A stretch of 64,000 nt of DNA from Phoronis australis (GCA_002633005.1 NMRA01000035.1:1309657-1373656), one strand, 5' to 3'. Positions 27,123 through 41,059 are shown, numbered from the stretch's first letter. Numbers and translations: made by a program. The notes: generated from the letters alone by a model not told the origin.

Positions 27123-29231
27123 ATGTGTTATTTCGAATTCGGTAAAGCAAATTTCGATGTTATAATCTAAATTGATCTCAGCCTTGATCAAAGAGTATCG
27201 TACCGCATTTATTGTGTCAAACATTGAATTTTGACTATCCAGTAATGTAAAGATTAACCGACACTTGAATGACAAATGTGCTTTGGAAAAAAAACTCATT
27301 TAACATCAATTGGCTGTTGTCAGCCAACAAACTCGATCATTGAAAACTTTGCATGAAGAGCACACGGTGTCACTATAACTTTTCACTCGAAGTACATGTA
27401 TATAGCGTGACTCGGATAGCATACAACTTAAGAGTTTTAAAGGATAAAGCCTCGTTTTACTGATTACACCAACAATGGTCCAGGCACCCGCTACTACAAC
27501 TTAGCACTTCACCAAGACAAAGAAAACATTGTTCAGCTAAAACACTTTCTTATTACGTCATAACGGGGACCTTGTGCCGGTTCGATAGTTTCACAGTCAT
27601 CGAATAGCGTTGGTCACACTTGCCGATTTTGTAAATTTTGTATGTATGTTTCAAACGAGCTCTAATCTGATGAATACTGGTGGGGATTCATAGGCGGATT
27701 TAGGGAAAAATGAACAGGATAAGCGGTCTCAGCTCTTCGGAGGATTGTACGTAGATCGGATTAGAGCGGTAATGTTTTTAAACCCCAAAGCGTTTCAGTC
27801 ACTGTTACCAAGCAGTTAATACATTAGCAGTAGGCACTAACGTTGAACTTGAGAAGTAATACTCCACCTGATGGACACGCCTTTGTTGTTGAAGTGTTTT
27901 TAAAATGCACCGAGCTTCACGTCAACGTAGATTATTGGTATGTTATTTTGATACTAAGAGCATTGGATTTTTAAGAAACCAAAACAAATTTTGCCGTAAT
28001 AAAACTCTATAAGCACTTGTAAATCAAGTAAAAGCACACCCGACTTTCCACAATTTCTCTGAAAGTGATACGGAAATGAACAGGGGCGGAGAAAGATCCA
28101 AATTGACTTAAACCTGAACTCAAGCGACACCAACAAGTCATTTGAAACTACCCAAACACTTGCACGGCTATAATTAACGCTTGTCCGGAAGTAATATTGG
28201 CAAAGATCATCAAATTGAAGTAACGCACGCAGGGAGATAAAACGGCCATCACAACAGACTTTCAGCTCATCCACTTTGATGTAGAAGAAGCACAGATAGA
28301 CTCTGACGTAAGCAATTATTGCCAGTCTAGTGACACTTTGAAGTTGGGAGAAAGACTCACTAGAGATCTATTAGCCAATCAGATTCCAGGAAAGAGTCCC
28401 CGAACGCAGCTCGGAAATGACAACGGACTGCCCACCATAAAGTTTCTCAAAATTCGAAAGCTTGAGGTCAGTTTGACGCAGGCGAATTGCTTCGTCATAT
28501 CCAAAATACAAAAAACAGATCAGATCTGGTACTGATTTTTGATTTCACCCCAAAGCATTACCCTAAAACTCCCGTTTCATCGATGAAGTATCCACAATAC
28601 AATGTAGCAAAAATTAGTTAATTTAGAAATAAATCCTGTTTTGGAAGTTCAACGCTATTCAAGCCATTCAATTGAAAATAAAATTCAACCTTACTTTGCA
28701 AATTAAATGCTGTGCTAGAAATTTAATCATGTTTAAAAAGATGCAGTGCTTTAAAACAATCATAGTGCTGATGATTCAGTCTCACATCGCCGAATCCAAT
28801 CTTAACTTAGTAAAATCAGAGTCCTGTTCCTCAAATTCAGTCAACACGCAAAACAGTGTGTTTTCGGAATTCAATCTTGTTGGCGATTAACGAAACTAAC
28901 CATGTTACGAAAAGTCAATATCCTGTCAGTGGCCGGGAGATCGAAACTCAGTTGTCATGTGACTAAGAAACTCATCCGACTTGAACCTGAAGCTGGGTTA
29001 GGAGCTGGGCCTGGAGGATAGTCGGGGGGACTGAATCTTTTCTGGACGACCTGTAACGGCTGGTACCACAAGCGATCTTGTATTGCAGAAACTAAGCCGT
29101 CCGTGGCCTTGGCGATCAACAATCTTCGCTTACGGAAAGCCGAAACAATGATTTCTATCCCACAATTCAACATTCCAACCTCACCGACTGATCAAATCAG
29201 TGGCCGCTATTTTGATAGCACAGGCTAGTAC

Positions 29232-29525
29232 GCGAAGGTGGCACTCAAAAGTTTTTTCGAGCCACGGTTGAATTCACCTCACGAAATTCAATTAAAAGTT
29301 GGCCGCGAGTGTTGCCTTGACTGGGCATTTTGAGTTTTGTACTGCGTGTGAAGGCTACGAATGGCATTTGCTCGGTTTTAGAGTCTATTCTGATTGGAAA
29401 ATGCTAGCTGGTTGTGGTCACCCCTTGATCTTTGTTTTGCTCAGTTGTGGCTTTCCTTAAACCTTTACTACTTGCAAGAGGCAAGTTAAGGGTTAAAAGG
29501 AAATCCAAGTACCCTCCTTTGAAAA
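29232..29525 (+). repeat. Dispersed repeat, family 2, copy 2
   Basis: This is colinear with 22508-22770, with the same ordered blocks, including GTGTGAAGGCTACGAATGGC and GTGGCTTTCCTTAAAC. It lies in the same orientation about 6.7 kb away. Confidence 0.6.
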
Positions 29526-30744
29526 ACTTCTGGTTGGTCGGCATCCACCTTTCACCTGATTTCAATAATTTGTAGGGTCTTGACAATCTAAAAGTACTGT
29601 CTCTCAGTTCAAAGTAATCCCAAGCGAATACGTGGCTTTGGGGTGAAAACAGCTGATTTTGATGTATTTTTGCTGATTTTTGAGTAGCCGGATGCACTTG
29701 CGATGGTCGTAAAATATGGAAAAGTTCACTTCGGAATGAGTTTCCGCATTGCACATTTTGCAAGGTTCTTGAAGTCTTTGGCCCAGTATACTGCTCATAT
29801 TTTCAGGTTTTGTTCAGCCTGTGAAACAGAGAGGTGGAGCTGCCTGCACTTAGTTTTCATAGCCCAAAACCAGCAACAATTGTTGAGTGCCACTAAACCC
29901 GTACCACAGCTTTGTCTGTTGACGATTGTCATACATACTCACTATAACTCTCTGTATATTGTATAAAATGGTATATCTTATTTCATCCACCAATTTAAAA
30001 TGTTCAGAGCATCATTTATCTTGGTAACACATGAGACTAGGCTGGCTTTCTTTTTTCCAGTCAGGAGTCACAGGCGGTCAACGGGAAGGACCAAGTTTTT
30101 AACCTATTTTTATCTACAATACACCAGGCTGCCAGATTTCGCGAAAGTAAAAAACTATTCCGAGACTGGTTTGCGTTTGTGACTAGTAAGCTCCCGTCCC
30201 GAGTATTCTCGAGAAACACTCACTATTCACCAGCGTGATTTTGCGAGGTGTTGCGAGATCTTGCTTTTCTCACAAGAAACTTGGTCAAAGGAATTTTACC
30301 CAGCACTGGCCATTTTGTCGCTGTTCTTGGTTTGCTGTTGGCACGTTTATTAGTCGTGTCCCATGAAGGGATAGTTTCTACCTGCTGAGCTATCTCGTAG
30401 ATCTGCAGCAAAATTTTTCCAACAGAAGGAGAGGTTATTGCAATTATACATGAAGAAATTGTGGTCTAGTCTAAGAATGTAAATGATCGTTGATCAACGT
30501 CACCTGATTATGTCAAACAAAATAGAAGTGGGGTGATTAATTTCAATGTGAGAAACTGTTCGAGCTTCTCGATCAGATTGATACATTATTGTTTTCATAA
30601 ATCACTGTTTTATGATCAGTTGGTGACGCCCATTTACTTAGTCTCCGAAGGCGAAAGCTCATATTTCTAATGACTGTGATGCGGAAACATCTCACACCAG
30701 ACTGAATGCTGTAAACTGATAATTAACGCCTGGGACACACGTGC

Positions 30745-31170
30745 CCGGTTGCATGAAACAGTCCAAAGTAGGGACTCAACTAAGTTCCATAAATTTACAC
30801 CGTATTTGTGGACTTGTGAAAACACCGATTGTCTTACTTGACACTGTTTTAGTTTCTTCACTGAGTCAACGTTCGGATTTGATACGAATCGAGATTGAAC
30901 ACTTCGTTGAATTCTCAGTGCTATCGAAAATAAATAGCGATCTTTTCATGCAACGCCCCCAATTTAGGGACTTGGTCCCTATTTGTTTTCATTGAACTGA
31001 GGGCTCAGCTTTTAGTTGTTTTATTAGAAAATGTTTTAAGTCAAAAAGGAGTTCATAGTAAAGTTGAAATGATAGAAAAAGACAACACCTGTGATTAAAG
31101 AAAGACACAACTACGCAAAAAATTAGGAAACTTAGTTAAGTCCCTATTTGGGACTGTTTCAGGCAACTGG
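30745..31170. mobile_element. MITE-like element of about 426 bp with 40-bp inverted ends
   Basis: The left arm 30745-30784 (CCGGTTGCATGAAACAGTCC...) and the reverse complement of the right arm 31131-31170 (CCAGTTGCCTGAAACAGTCC...) match at 35 of 40 positions. The interior contains another TAGGGACTTGGTCCCTA palindrome near 30963 that echoes the TAGGGACT of the arms. There is no transposase frame. The CC(G/A)GTTGCAT ends resemble those of the element at 35.9 kb. Confidence 0.85.
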
Positions 31171-31828
31171 ACACTGAAGCCTAATCAATAAAATTAATTT
31201 GACGACCAGACGTCATCAGAGCCGAAGACAGTGCCAAAACACTCATGTCATTTTCATCTCTGGTGGGTGAGCGCGCGTGAGGACAAATTGACGCCAGAGA
31301 ACTGGATTGAAATTTGCGATATGCCTTGGACGAGACAAACATGTCATTTCATAAGGTTATTAATATAGGCGAGATCAACGATGACGTCACACGACTGTCT
31401 CCGGGATAAGCGTTTAGACCATCACCATGACAATGGCTCGCCACATTTGTTATTCATACGATTATTATTTCTTTGGCTATCGTGTTATTCGATAAAATTC
31501 AATTCAGTTCGAGTGCAGTTTCATTATGTCTACAAACTTTTAATGATATTACCAGCAGGCGACTCGACCCCCGGGGGGATACTCAGCAAGTTGAAACAGC
31601 ACGTAACACTGCTTAGTTCAAGGTTTAGCCTCCTTCAGGCTTCCCGTGCGTTGTAGGCATCGACTAGCCGGAAATATAATCAAGTTTCTGAGTGTGTTTG
31701 AAAAGTCACGTGAATTGACTTTCCTGATAGGTGTCGTTACTTTCGTGGCGCCTTCAAAAGGCTGTACAGAATAAATAAAACACCACTTGTTTGTTATTTT
31801 ATTAGCATTCTGTACATAATGAATTATT

Positions 31829-31928
31829 CTAAGTATCCTATACGCAGTGTATAGTACAGTATAGGACAACGTTTGCGTCAGTACTGCGCATTTACTAGGA
31901 AACGCCAACACAGTATACACGAAGAGTA
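31829..31928 (+). repeat. Dispersed repeat, family 3, copy 1
   Basis: It shares with 42733-42856 the ordered blocks CTAAGTATCCT, GCAGT(G)TA, GTTTGCGTCAG, CTGCGCATTTACTA and ACACG..GAGTA. The second copy has insertions between blocks. The class is unknown. Confidence 0.65.
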
Positions 31929-34900
31929 GCCGTTGGCGGGCGGACGACGATTTAAAAGTGAAAGACTGTTGTGTGATGTGAAATCAATTTGTGCCACTGC
32001 TGGGATGGCCAACCTTCGTTACTAACTTGCACGGCGTAATTTAACGACCAATTATGAGCCAGAATAGTCTCTACAGTCAATTCAAGGTGAATTCAACAAG
32101 AGACTTTAGAGAGGCCTCGCTGATGAATAAGTGAGATTTGTGTTATTGCCTTGCACAGAATGCAGAAATCGCAAATTCATCATGTGAACTCAAAATCGCT
32201 CATGCATGTATGAGCGCAGGCACGTGCATGTCTGTGCGCATGGGTGAGAAGATATTGGCATAAGTGCGCGCCGTACGTACATCTCAGCCATATTCCGAAG
32301 TTATTCGGCACGGTGCATTTCATTCCAAAAAGCTTACAGCTAAATGATAACCGAAAGAATGTGATTTATGGCTCTATATAATAATTTTCGAAGTGATCTC
32401 CACAAGCCCTAAGGAAACACTTGGTTTGAGGCAGATAACACCCGCCATAAAACCTTCCTTAGATAATCGACCTACGCGAGCAGTGCACCACGTATCGCTA
32501 ATCTGGAGACACGCTAAGAAGCATTACGTGCTTGGGGAATCGGAAATAACGAACGTATGCTGTATCATAAATGTAGTTATTAGTGGGTTTAAACAATTTC
32601 ATTTACGAGCACAGTTCGATGGGGAATACTAAATCCAATGAGTTTTGGTATGAAATGCAAGAAAATAATGAAATGTTCATTTTGCTGCATCCATGTTTCT
32701 CAAGGCATAGTATAGAATACGGGGTGCTTCAAAAAAGGAGCCTATTGTATATTCCATCGCCGGCCTCCATTTCAGTCAATTCTTCCGGATGACTGGAAGT
32801 CAACGTCGGGAATTTGCAATGCTAATGACATCACGAAAACACAAGGATTTTATTATTTATAAGCCTTATCAAAGCTAATAACTTCCTGAATTATATCCTA
32901 CCGAACAACAATCTCAAAAACGCAGTATTAGAAGCAATTGCGTGCTACACGTCAATAAGAGCACCTTGACTGTAATAAATGATAACAGTTATTACGACAC
33001 GCAAAACAATAAACATCCCTAACAACAAGTTTGACAACTTTGAAAAACGCGGAATATCATCCAGATTTGGCATATATGGCCAATAATGTGTTTTAATTGA
33101 CCTATCCCATGTTCCGCGCCCTTGCGAAAATTGGACAAACAAACAAGTCTTACCCGACAACGTGTTGTTTGTCCGGTAAAATGGCGGCTTGGAAACGGAG
33201 GTGTGTCAAGAATACTGCATTCTGAATGGTCAGTTAGCCCGTCATTAAAAATCCTGGCAATAGATCAATTGTTAGCAGAGCAAATTCAGGCAAGAGACTT
33301 GAGTTGGCTAAACGTTAAAACTTGGCTTGGTGAGAAAATGTTCAAATGCCACGAGTATCATGTTCAGATGGGAGCCTGCAAAGCCTGAAACTAGTGCTCC
33401 TAACAGAAGTGAGAGTGGTTTTCATTTTTAGCCTCACTGCATAGTAATAGATAAATTCTTATCGAACAATACTAATGGGTGGAAACGATTCTACGGAAGC
33501 GCAAGCCTCTGAATTACAGCAACGACCCTGGTATCTGCAGCCCAGCAAACCTCAAATCTGAGATACAAAGCCTCGGACCTCGCCTCTAAACTCCACTTAC
33601 GCATGAAAACGCTCCATATTCAGTGGCCACAAAATAATTTTGTGCAAAATTATTGCAGAACCAGTATCTAAGAAGTTCCAGTCCCGGTACCAGATTCCTC
33701 ACACGGACAAATATATGGTTCCCAAGACTGGCGTTTGGTCGCCGGTTTTGGAGTATGGTCACTGCCGAGTTTAGTGCTGGTAGTCTAGGAATTTGTACCA
33801 CGAGTTTGGTCTATGATGATCCGGGTCTGGAGTTAACAGGATCGTAGCTTTCATTATAAGGCACTGCCATGGACATGTTTGCAACGCCTGAATCAGGATC
33901 ATCATCACTTTCACCATCGCCAATACCATCGTAATTTCAATTAGTGGCTTCCGCTGTAGATCATTCTGCAGGGTCATTCACCGTATTATTCGGTGCGAGT
34001 TTACCTAATAAACTTATCAAAATTGACAATACGCACTTGTCAACTGCGTGTCATAAATATAGGATAATTAACACTAAAGTCAAAGCTTCATATCTGCGTT
34101 TCATGCCAAATTCAGGCTTTGTGCGATGAGAGACACTGCATTTTCTCTAATTCCAGTTCAGTGTCAACCCGAACTAAAGCATTATTTTGGGAAAACGATC
34201 TATTTACACCACCGAAGTATGGCTATAGATATGCAATGGTGAGGTTATTAAATGACGTGTCCATTACTCTGAGTTTACATGTACACACATAAACCTACCG
34301 AATAGTTCTGAGTGGTGCACACGGAAGTAGCTAGGAGTGTCGACAGGAGGGACACAAGTGATGGCTAAACGTATCCAGTGCACCTCGGATATTTTCGTTG
34401 TCTCAAATTTCCGGTGGGAGGTCAACGTCATCTACGAATGAGCGGATTTCAGTCATACGCCAATCATTCTCCAATTTGACTTGACACGGTTTGGCTTGTG
34501 ACTGACGCTCACGACGTGCACAGAAGACGTTCACTTTCGAAGAGAATTTTGACGCAAATGTAGGTGTTCTGAATGGGAGTGACTAAGCAAAGAAAGGTAG
34601 CGACGGTCGACGTTGTTTTAGCAAACATGGATCTTGTGCCTCACCAAATATCCTAGTATCCAAAATTGTTGTTGTCACGAGTCAGCCATTGGCGATTCTA
34701 GTCTATTGTGTGTTCGTCGAGCTATCGCCACGCATAACATGTGATTTCACTAAACTTTCACTAGCGAGTATGCGGAAAGAGCCCCAAAATTGAGGATTTT
34801 GTTAAGAGTCTGAAACGAGATCACTAGGTAGAGTCACGTGACGTTGTCTACCACTTCTGTTCAATAATTGTTATTCAAAATCCACAACCCACATTGCTAC

Positions 34901-35935
34901 TAGCCAGGGGTCTATAAGATCATCAGACACACGCCATGAAGCCGATTTGGACCCGAGAGATTAATAAAATCAGTTTAGCAAGTTTGATATTCGCCTGGCC
35001 GCCTAAAGAGGGAAAATCCTCATCGTTCTTTGGGACAGACGTGAGGTATGTGCTTACTGGCATTCGAGGCAGTTGACTAAGCACGTAGCTCATGGTCTAT
35101 GTTGACCTTGGGTAAACATAGGTTGTAGAAGAATGCTATATAGGAAAACGTTCTGAAGTTGTTTTCTTGGGGAAGAACATTTTTCAGTCATAACCGAATC
35201 CGTTAAAAACCTCAAAATCTTGACAATTTATCAATCGTCCATTTACCACAGAATGGTCAAATCAACTTCACTGTTGAGAAAGACAAATGATAAAACGTTT
35301 CTAGGGTATCAAGTTTTCGGTTCAAAAAGAAAAAGAAGCCTGCAACTTACTTTATTGGGATGATTTTTGTCACTACACTGCGTTTTATCAACTATCATCA
35401 TGACAGTGCGTGTGTAGGGACAGAGCACGATTGATCAGACGGGGAAATGGTTCCGTCGCCCAATGAAACATGTACATAATACTTATACGTATACGTATGT
35501 GTATATGTCTCATTGCGTGCTACTGTGAAAGTTAGTTGCTGACATTGTGACCTCGTGTGGGAAACGCTGCAGGACAAACTAAATTAGGTAAATGTGGGCG
35601 AATTTGATTTAAAGTTATATGAAGCCAATATAGTTAATTCCCAAGCTTTACTGCTCTGGTAACGACGAATGCAGGGGAATCAAAAATTTAAAGGACTATT
35701 ATGGCGTCAGAAACAGACTCGGGCAACGATCTTGGCTACGTACGCAGTCGAAAAGTAAAATTTAGCGGTAACTGCACATGTTTTGCCTTTTTGGTGAAAA
35801 TGCGTTTAAAATGCTTACTCCATTCTCTCAAACACGCAATCCCTCTAAAGAAAGTTTTCAGGAGAATCATTTGACAAGCCGCTGAATGTGGAACTTTCGT
35901 GGTTTGCTAATTGTGCCACCTGGGCCCAGTTGCAT

Positions 35936-36066
35936 AAAAGTTATACGCCGTATAGCAACAACGACGTCGCATTATCACGTGTCACGTTGTTATTGTTGAA
36001 CAATGCACCTGACGTCATGCAACAATCTAAATTATCCAGCGGATAACTTTTGAAGCTTTATGCAAC
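35936..36066. mobile_element. MITE-like element with GTTGCATAAA ends
   Basis: The left arm GTTGCATAAAAGTTATACGC faces a right arm whose reverse complement is GTTGCATAAAGCTTCAAAAG followed by TTATCCGC. The arms therefore match with a small internal insertion. The element is about 130 bp, non-coding, and contains a TGACGTCA palindrome at 36010. Confidence 0.7.
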
Positions 36067-37808
36067 GTCAGAAAATAAATGCAGACAGGCACAGTATAGT
36101 ACGGATCTCCAACAAACACCTAAATTTAACGGATAAATAGGGGCTGATGGGAAGTTGACACCTCGACAGGTTCATGCCTCACCTAACGGTAATGCGATGG
36201 ATTCGTTACAGCCCAGGGCCCAATTTCTCTCCCTTCATTTGGCAGAGCTTCTCAGGAGCTACTCGCTAAAGGTCAACGACAAGTTTAACTCATTCGTTCA
36301 TTGCAGAAGACAAATCCTCAACAAATGACAAGAACCAGAGGCCAATATAACACCAAACTAAAAAAAAATCCAAATATTGATTCCGTTTCACTCTATCATT
36401 TCACATAAAAAGGCTAGGCGGAGATAAACGGAGCAGACAGAGAGTAAGATAAGCCAGAATATCATTTTAATTAGCTTAGCTTGATCTCTCATAATTACAT
36501 AATATTTAGATAGCCTGCAAACAGATAGGAACTTGTTTCTGGTTTTGTGTGAAATCAACCTACCAAGATTGCGTGCAATTATTATTCCCTCGGGCAGGAT
36601 GTTCGCATTTGTCAGTTATAAAACTGCGGTGTCTTAATCTAGTTTTTGGAATCATGAAATCATTCAGGAAGTGCACACATTCGGGAACGTTTTCAGTAAA
36701 AGCCGGCACGAACGTCACGTGCAGTTAACAATAACTCAAGGACCGACACATCGAAAAGGTTGAAAATACAATACGTACGCGAATGAGATCCTCGCGCAAT
36801 AGGAATTCAAAGAAACAATTGCTTGGTAAATCAGCAAGATAAGAAACTTAACTTAAGTCATATTAACCTTAAAAAGGTCACGATGAACGTAATTGAGTGA
36901 CGTTTTTTAGTCAAGTGTTAAATATCTTTGAAAACAGATTCAGAAGACAACTATCAAAGAGTTGCGTCACGGAACAAGCAAATAAGAGATACTTTATCGT
37001 TATCACAACACATATCTTTATCGTTATCTCAATTCGTAACATTCATTTGAACTGAACACGAAATGGCCAATAATTCAATTACGTCAATAAGTGTGATGAT
37101 GGTTGTTTAACTCTGCCGAAACGTCAGTCAAGAACTACAAAAATAGATTTTGTTTCATCATTGATCTCTGTTAGTGAGATCAACCGAACCGTGATATCTG
37201 TATAAGTATGTTTGGCGAACAGATAATAATGTTTACTATTTAGTCACTGTCTGGAAAGTTTAGAGTTAAACTCATAGGGTAGAGATCAAATCGTTCTTTA
37301 ACTACCATATGACCATGAGGCTGAATCCATTTTGTCTGAACGAACAAGCCATGCAATAGTACAGCGTGATCAACACTCATGTCAGAATATCATCCGAGTA
37401 AATTTCGTGAGAAAGCTTCAACATTTTGTCAACAACTGGTATTTTAACGTGCTGGCTGTGTGTTCTCTAAAAACTTAGAACCGTTTTAAATTACTCTGTG
37501 AAAATACGTGTGCTTGCAACATAACAACTCGAAAGTGTCACAGTTATTGCTAACGACGCGCATAAACGAGACTAACTGTCGGGATAACGCATTCGCAATG
37601 AATATCAAAATAGAGTTTATTAATTTCAGCCTGTCGTTTTCGTTCCGTTGTATTTATTTAACACATTTAACAAATTGGATATCATATAAATTACGGCTTT
37701 CTGAACTGATCCTTCCATACGACCGAGCGATTACCAATGGACCACATGGGATTGATTCGTGAACGTTTTCAATCTCTCACATCGAGCCTGTTCGTGATCT
37801 TACACGAA

Positions 37809-37990
37809 GGCAGTCACGTCATCGTCACCAATATGCCACGGTGGTAGTCTCGTCATCATCACCAATCTCCCAAGGAGGGAGGCTCGTCGTTATCGTCAAT
37901 TTTCCACTCGAACTCGCCCACGGAAGGAGACACGTTGTAATCCCAATCATCCACGGAACGAGACGGCGTAACCATTTCCAATCTCCCGCA
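37809..37990. repeat. Degenerate minisatellite, about five units of 33-49 bp
   Basis: Units start at about 37809, 37843, 37878, 37927 and 37960. Each resembles GGYAGTCTCGTCATCATCAC followed by CAATCTCCCA(C/A)GG. Divergence between units is high, so it is old. The matching minus-strand open frame is a by-product. Confidence 0.7.
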
Positions 37991-38856
37991 TTTAATTGAA
38001 GTTTCACAATGATGACGGTATCGGCTGATAAAATAGATTATTCAGCATGCATCCCTGATATAAAAATTAAAGGAATAGCATACTGTTCATAAATTAAAGC
38101 ACAAATACATGAAACAGTTTATATTTACTGGAGACATAGCAAAATTAGTCTTTTAACAGAACAGGTCAAATGACTTTCCTCAGTGGACGCTAATTTGATC
38201 AATGAAATTGACTTGCAGGACTTGGCATCCAAAACTAAATAAATTTAAGAGGGACGTAAACACGCGCATTTCACCCAACGCCTATGAAAACAGAGTGTCA
38301 TGACCAATAAATGGTATGTTTATTTTTGGCTTAACAAGATTTACTAACTCCAAGCTGATCGTTTTGACCCTAGCTGCATTCTTAAAGAATCCGAGAAGTC
38401 TACCACAGTAACAAACTCTGAACGAACGATGCATCATAGTATCTTTGACCTAATAGATATCACAGGTTTTTAAAACCCATTTCCCATGGCGCAAGGAGAG
38501 ATATCTTCGAGGAGTTTATTGCTAACAATCTGTCGAAGCACATTTGTATTTGGGGCGAATTGTAACAAACAAATTGGCCATTCAAAAATGAGCACGCTAA
38601 CATGCGGTGAGGCCAAAGTTTCATCTCGATTTGAAATTCGTAAGTTACAAGAAGTTTTAAAGGAAAACACCAAGGGTTTTGCATGTTTTGTCTACTCTCA
38701 AGCTTTAAATAACATTCAATTTGACAATAGAAGACCTTCTTCGTCAACCAAGCATTCAGTTGCAAAACCGAACGATGACGTCACAGCTACCCATCTCCGT
38801 CGTTGGGGAAATGCGTCCGTTCTTACGCGCTTGCCGCTAGGTGGGTTTAGAATGCT

Positions 38857-39008
38857 GGTGTGCATTCGGTAGCGCTAGGACCTACTCTAGGACCTAACTA
38901 AAATCTAACCAATCACGTGTTCTCATTTAAAAAAAACACGGCATATCTCACGTAATCTCATGAAGTTTTGCTTTTTAGCGAGGTCCTAGCGTTACTGAAC
39001 GAAAGGCT
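38857..39008 (+). mobile_element. MITE, family 1, copy B
   Basis: It has the same layout and orientation as the 9.8-kb copy. The left end is GTGTGCATTCGGTAGCGCTA and the right end is CCTAGCGTTACTGAACGAAA. The interior shares the CACGTG, ATTTAAAA..ACACGG and CACGTAATCTCATGAAG blocks. It is more diverged at the left end. Confidence 0.85.
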
Positions 39009-39856
39009 GAAGTCGAGCCTTACCCCACACGACTTCCGCATGCTTGATATACCGTGCCGTAAATTTGATAGTTTCGATTTCGTTATACTTTTCAAGACAT
39101 TGGAACTCGTAATTGGCCATCTCTACAATTCCAAGCCAAAATGTGAGCAATATCATTCATCGGAACTTCCGACCTTTTGAAAATATCAATTTCGTAATCT
39201 CAATGTTTACCATGATTAAACTTTCATGACGTTTCAGAGCCAGAGAAAACAAAACTAAATGAAAGAGTAATATGTACATGTATGTGGTGGATTTAATGAC
39301 AGTATTTGTGCCATGAACCTAAAGTTTTGAAACTAAAGGCACAGACAAAAATTATTTGTTTTAGTACAAAATACACTAAAAACAAGTAATAATGAATTCG
39401 AGTGAATGTAACATGCTGCTGGTGGTTTTCTGACTTTACAGCCATTTTGTTTTGAAAATTGCAAAGTTTGGAGCTTTAACTGGGTATCTGTACACGACCG
39501 CTGGGAGACTGTCATAACCATCATTTAGTTCAGACTCGTCCAGACCATTATTCCTACATCTTGTGTCACGTGTAATTATAGCCAAGTTGTTGAATGAAGA
39601 CCCATCTCAACCTGTTGACAAGTCGTTGATGAATACGAGTAGGGCGACAATGATACAGTTGAGGAGACCCAAATTTTAGCAACCTCGTCGCGGTCAACTT
39701 TAATAACAAGCGAGGTAAAACTGTTATTTTGCTCAAGTGATAACCGTCGGTGCTGATACTGGTGAAGGCAAATTGCATGTATGGAAGCACGTGATAGAAC
39801 AAAGACAAAGTTCAGTTCATCTATAGAGGAGGAAAGTTGGAACTGTTGGATAACCA

Positions 39857-39983
39857 CAGTGGCGGATTTAGGGGAGGGGGCAAGGGGGCCATGGCCCCTC
39901 CTAAAATTCTGATGGACAAAATCCAGGCTAATACTCTGCCCTGCCCATCCCCTCCATAACTCAAAATCCTGGATCCACCCCTG
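39857..39983. mobile_element. Short DNA-transposon remnant with CAGTGGCGGAT end
   Basis: It begins CAGTGGCGGATTTAGG and ends CCTGGATCCACCCCTG, whose reverse complement is CAGGGGTGGATCCAGG. The terminal inverted repeats therefore match at 12 of 16 positions. The interior (CCATGGCCCC..TAAAATTCT, GCTAATACTCTGCCCTGCC) is shared with the copies at 55.4 and 55.9 kb. CAG-starting ends of this type are typical of hAT-like non-autonomous elements, but no 8-bp target duplication was seen, so the superfamily is unproven. Confidence 0.75.
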
Positions 39984-40906
39984 CACCAAAGAGCAAGTGT
40001 TGAAAAAGTTGCAATACCTAATTGGGCTCTGGGTGCCAATGTATTTTGGAGGAGTGCCATCCTATCACTTTCTAAAAACTGTCTCTGAAGAAAAATGATG
40101 ATAGTAGCTGTAAAGTGTATAGTGTTACACTTTTGAGGACTTCTAACGTGTTGCCGTCAAAAACTGACACCGATAAAAGTGACTAAGCTTATTTGAAAAT
40201 TCTGAGTATTAATAAGTGTTGCGCATTTTGACAGGATGTAGTTCTTAGACAATATTGTCATTTTTTTCTGATCTACGTCACAGATTATTCCACTAAGAAG
40301 ACACTAGGACAAAATGTCACATCCGCGACGCAAGTGATGTTTTTACATCGGTATTTTTTACACAATTTTCATTTGGGAGCAAACAAACTGTTTTGTTAAT
40401 TATAGAAATGATCAAACTTACCACAAATAACATTCTTCTCAAACATAGAATCTAAACAGAACAGTCTTTTAAGTCAGACGTCACTTTTGAAAAACCCCTT
40501 GTCATTTTGAGTCACGTACGCGACGCTCCAATAATTAAGCCTTTTAACAAATTAACTAAACATGGTGAATATTATCTTCTGTTAAGTGAAACATAGACCC
40601 GAATTCTCTTTAGAAATGTAATAATTTTACGATTAGTAGCACTCGGCATGTTTTATGGGGAATTTAAAAGTCAAAATGCTCCGTCCGCGACAAAATGAAT
40701 ACCGTGAAATCAATCACATAGTTTATATACCTAAACTTCTATTCTCGTGAATTGGAATATTCATGCGTTCAATAGCGCCTTTATGAACATGGACATGAAA
40801 ACCAAGGACTTAGTGTGAACGCATCAACGTGTTGGCAGCCATTAAGTCACACGATGTCACTTCTGAGACAAAATATTGAGGAACATAAAAATAGAACTGT
40901 CAATTC

Positions 40907-41059
40907 GGCCTCCCGTTCAGTAACGCTAGGACCTCGCTAAATAGCAAGACTTCGCGAGATTGCGTGAGATATTGCCGTGTATTCTAAATGAAATCACGTG
41001 GCTTTGGCTAGATTTCAGTTAGGTCCTAGCGTAGGTCCTAGCGTTACTGAACGCAAGCC
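40907..41059 (-). mobile_element. MITE, family 1, copy C (reverse orientation)
   Basis: This is the best-preserved copy. Its two ends share GTTCAGTAACGCTAGGACCT exactly in inverted orientation. The TCGCTAAATAGCAAGA arm is at the left here, opposite to copies A and B. Its central part GATTGCGTGAGATATTGCCG, ATCACGTG and GTTAGGTCCTAGCG matches the other copies in reverse complement. Confidence 0.92.

Noticed and set aside
38486-38872. 128-residue plus-strand open frame (MAQGEISSR...)
   Set aside because: Plausible-looking but unrecognised. Its end runs into a MITE, and the minus strand is equally open, so I could not support a gene.
39576-40060. Minus-strand open frames of 137, 80 and 79 residues
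   Set aside because: They cross the CAGTGGCGGAT-type transposon remnant, so the frames are repeat-derived.
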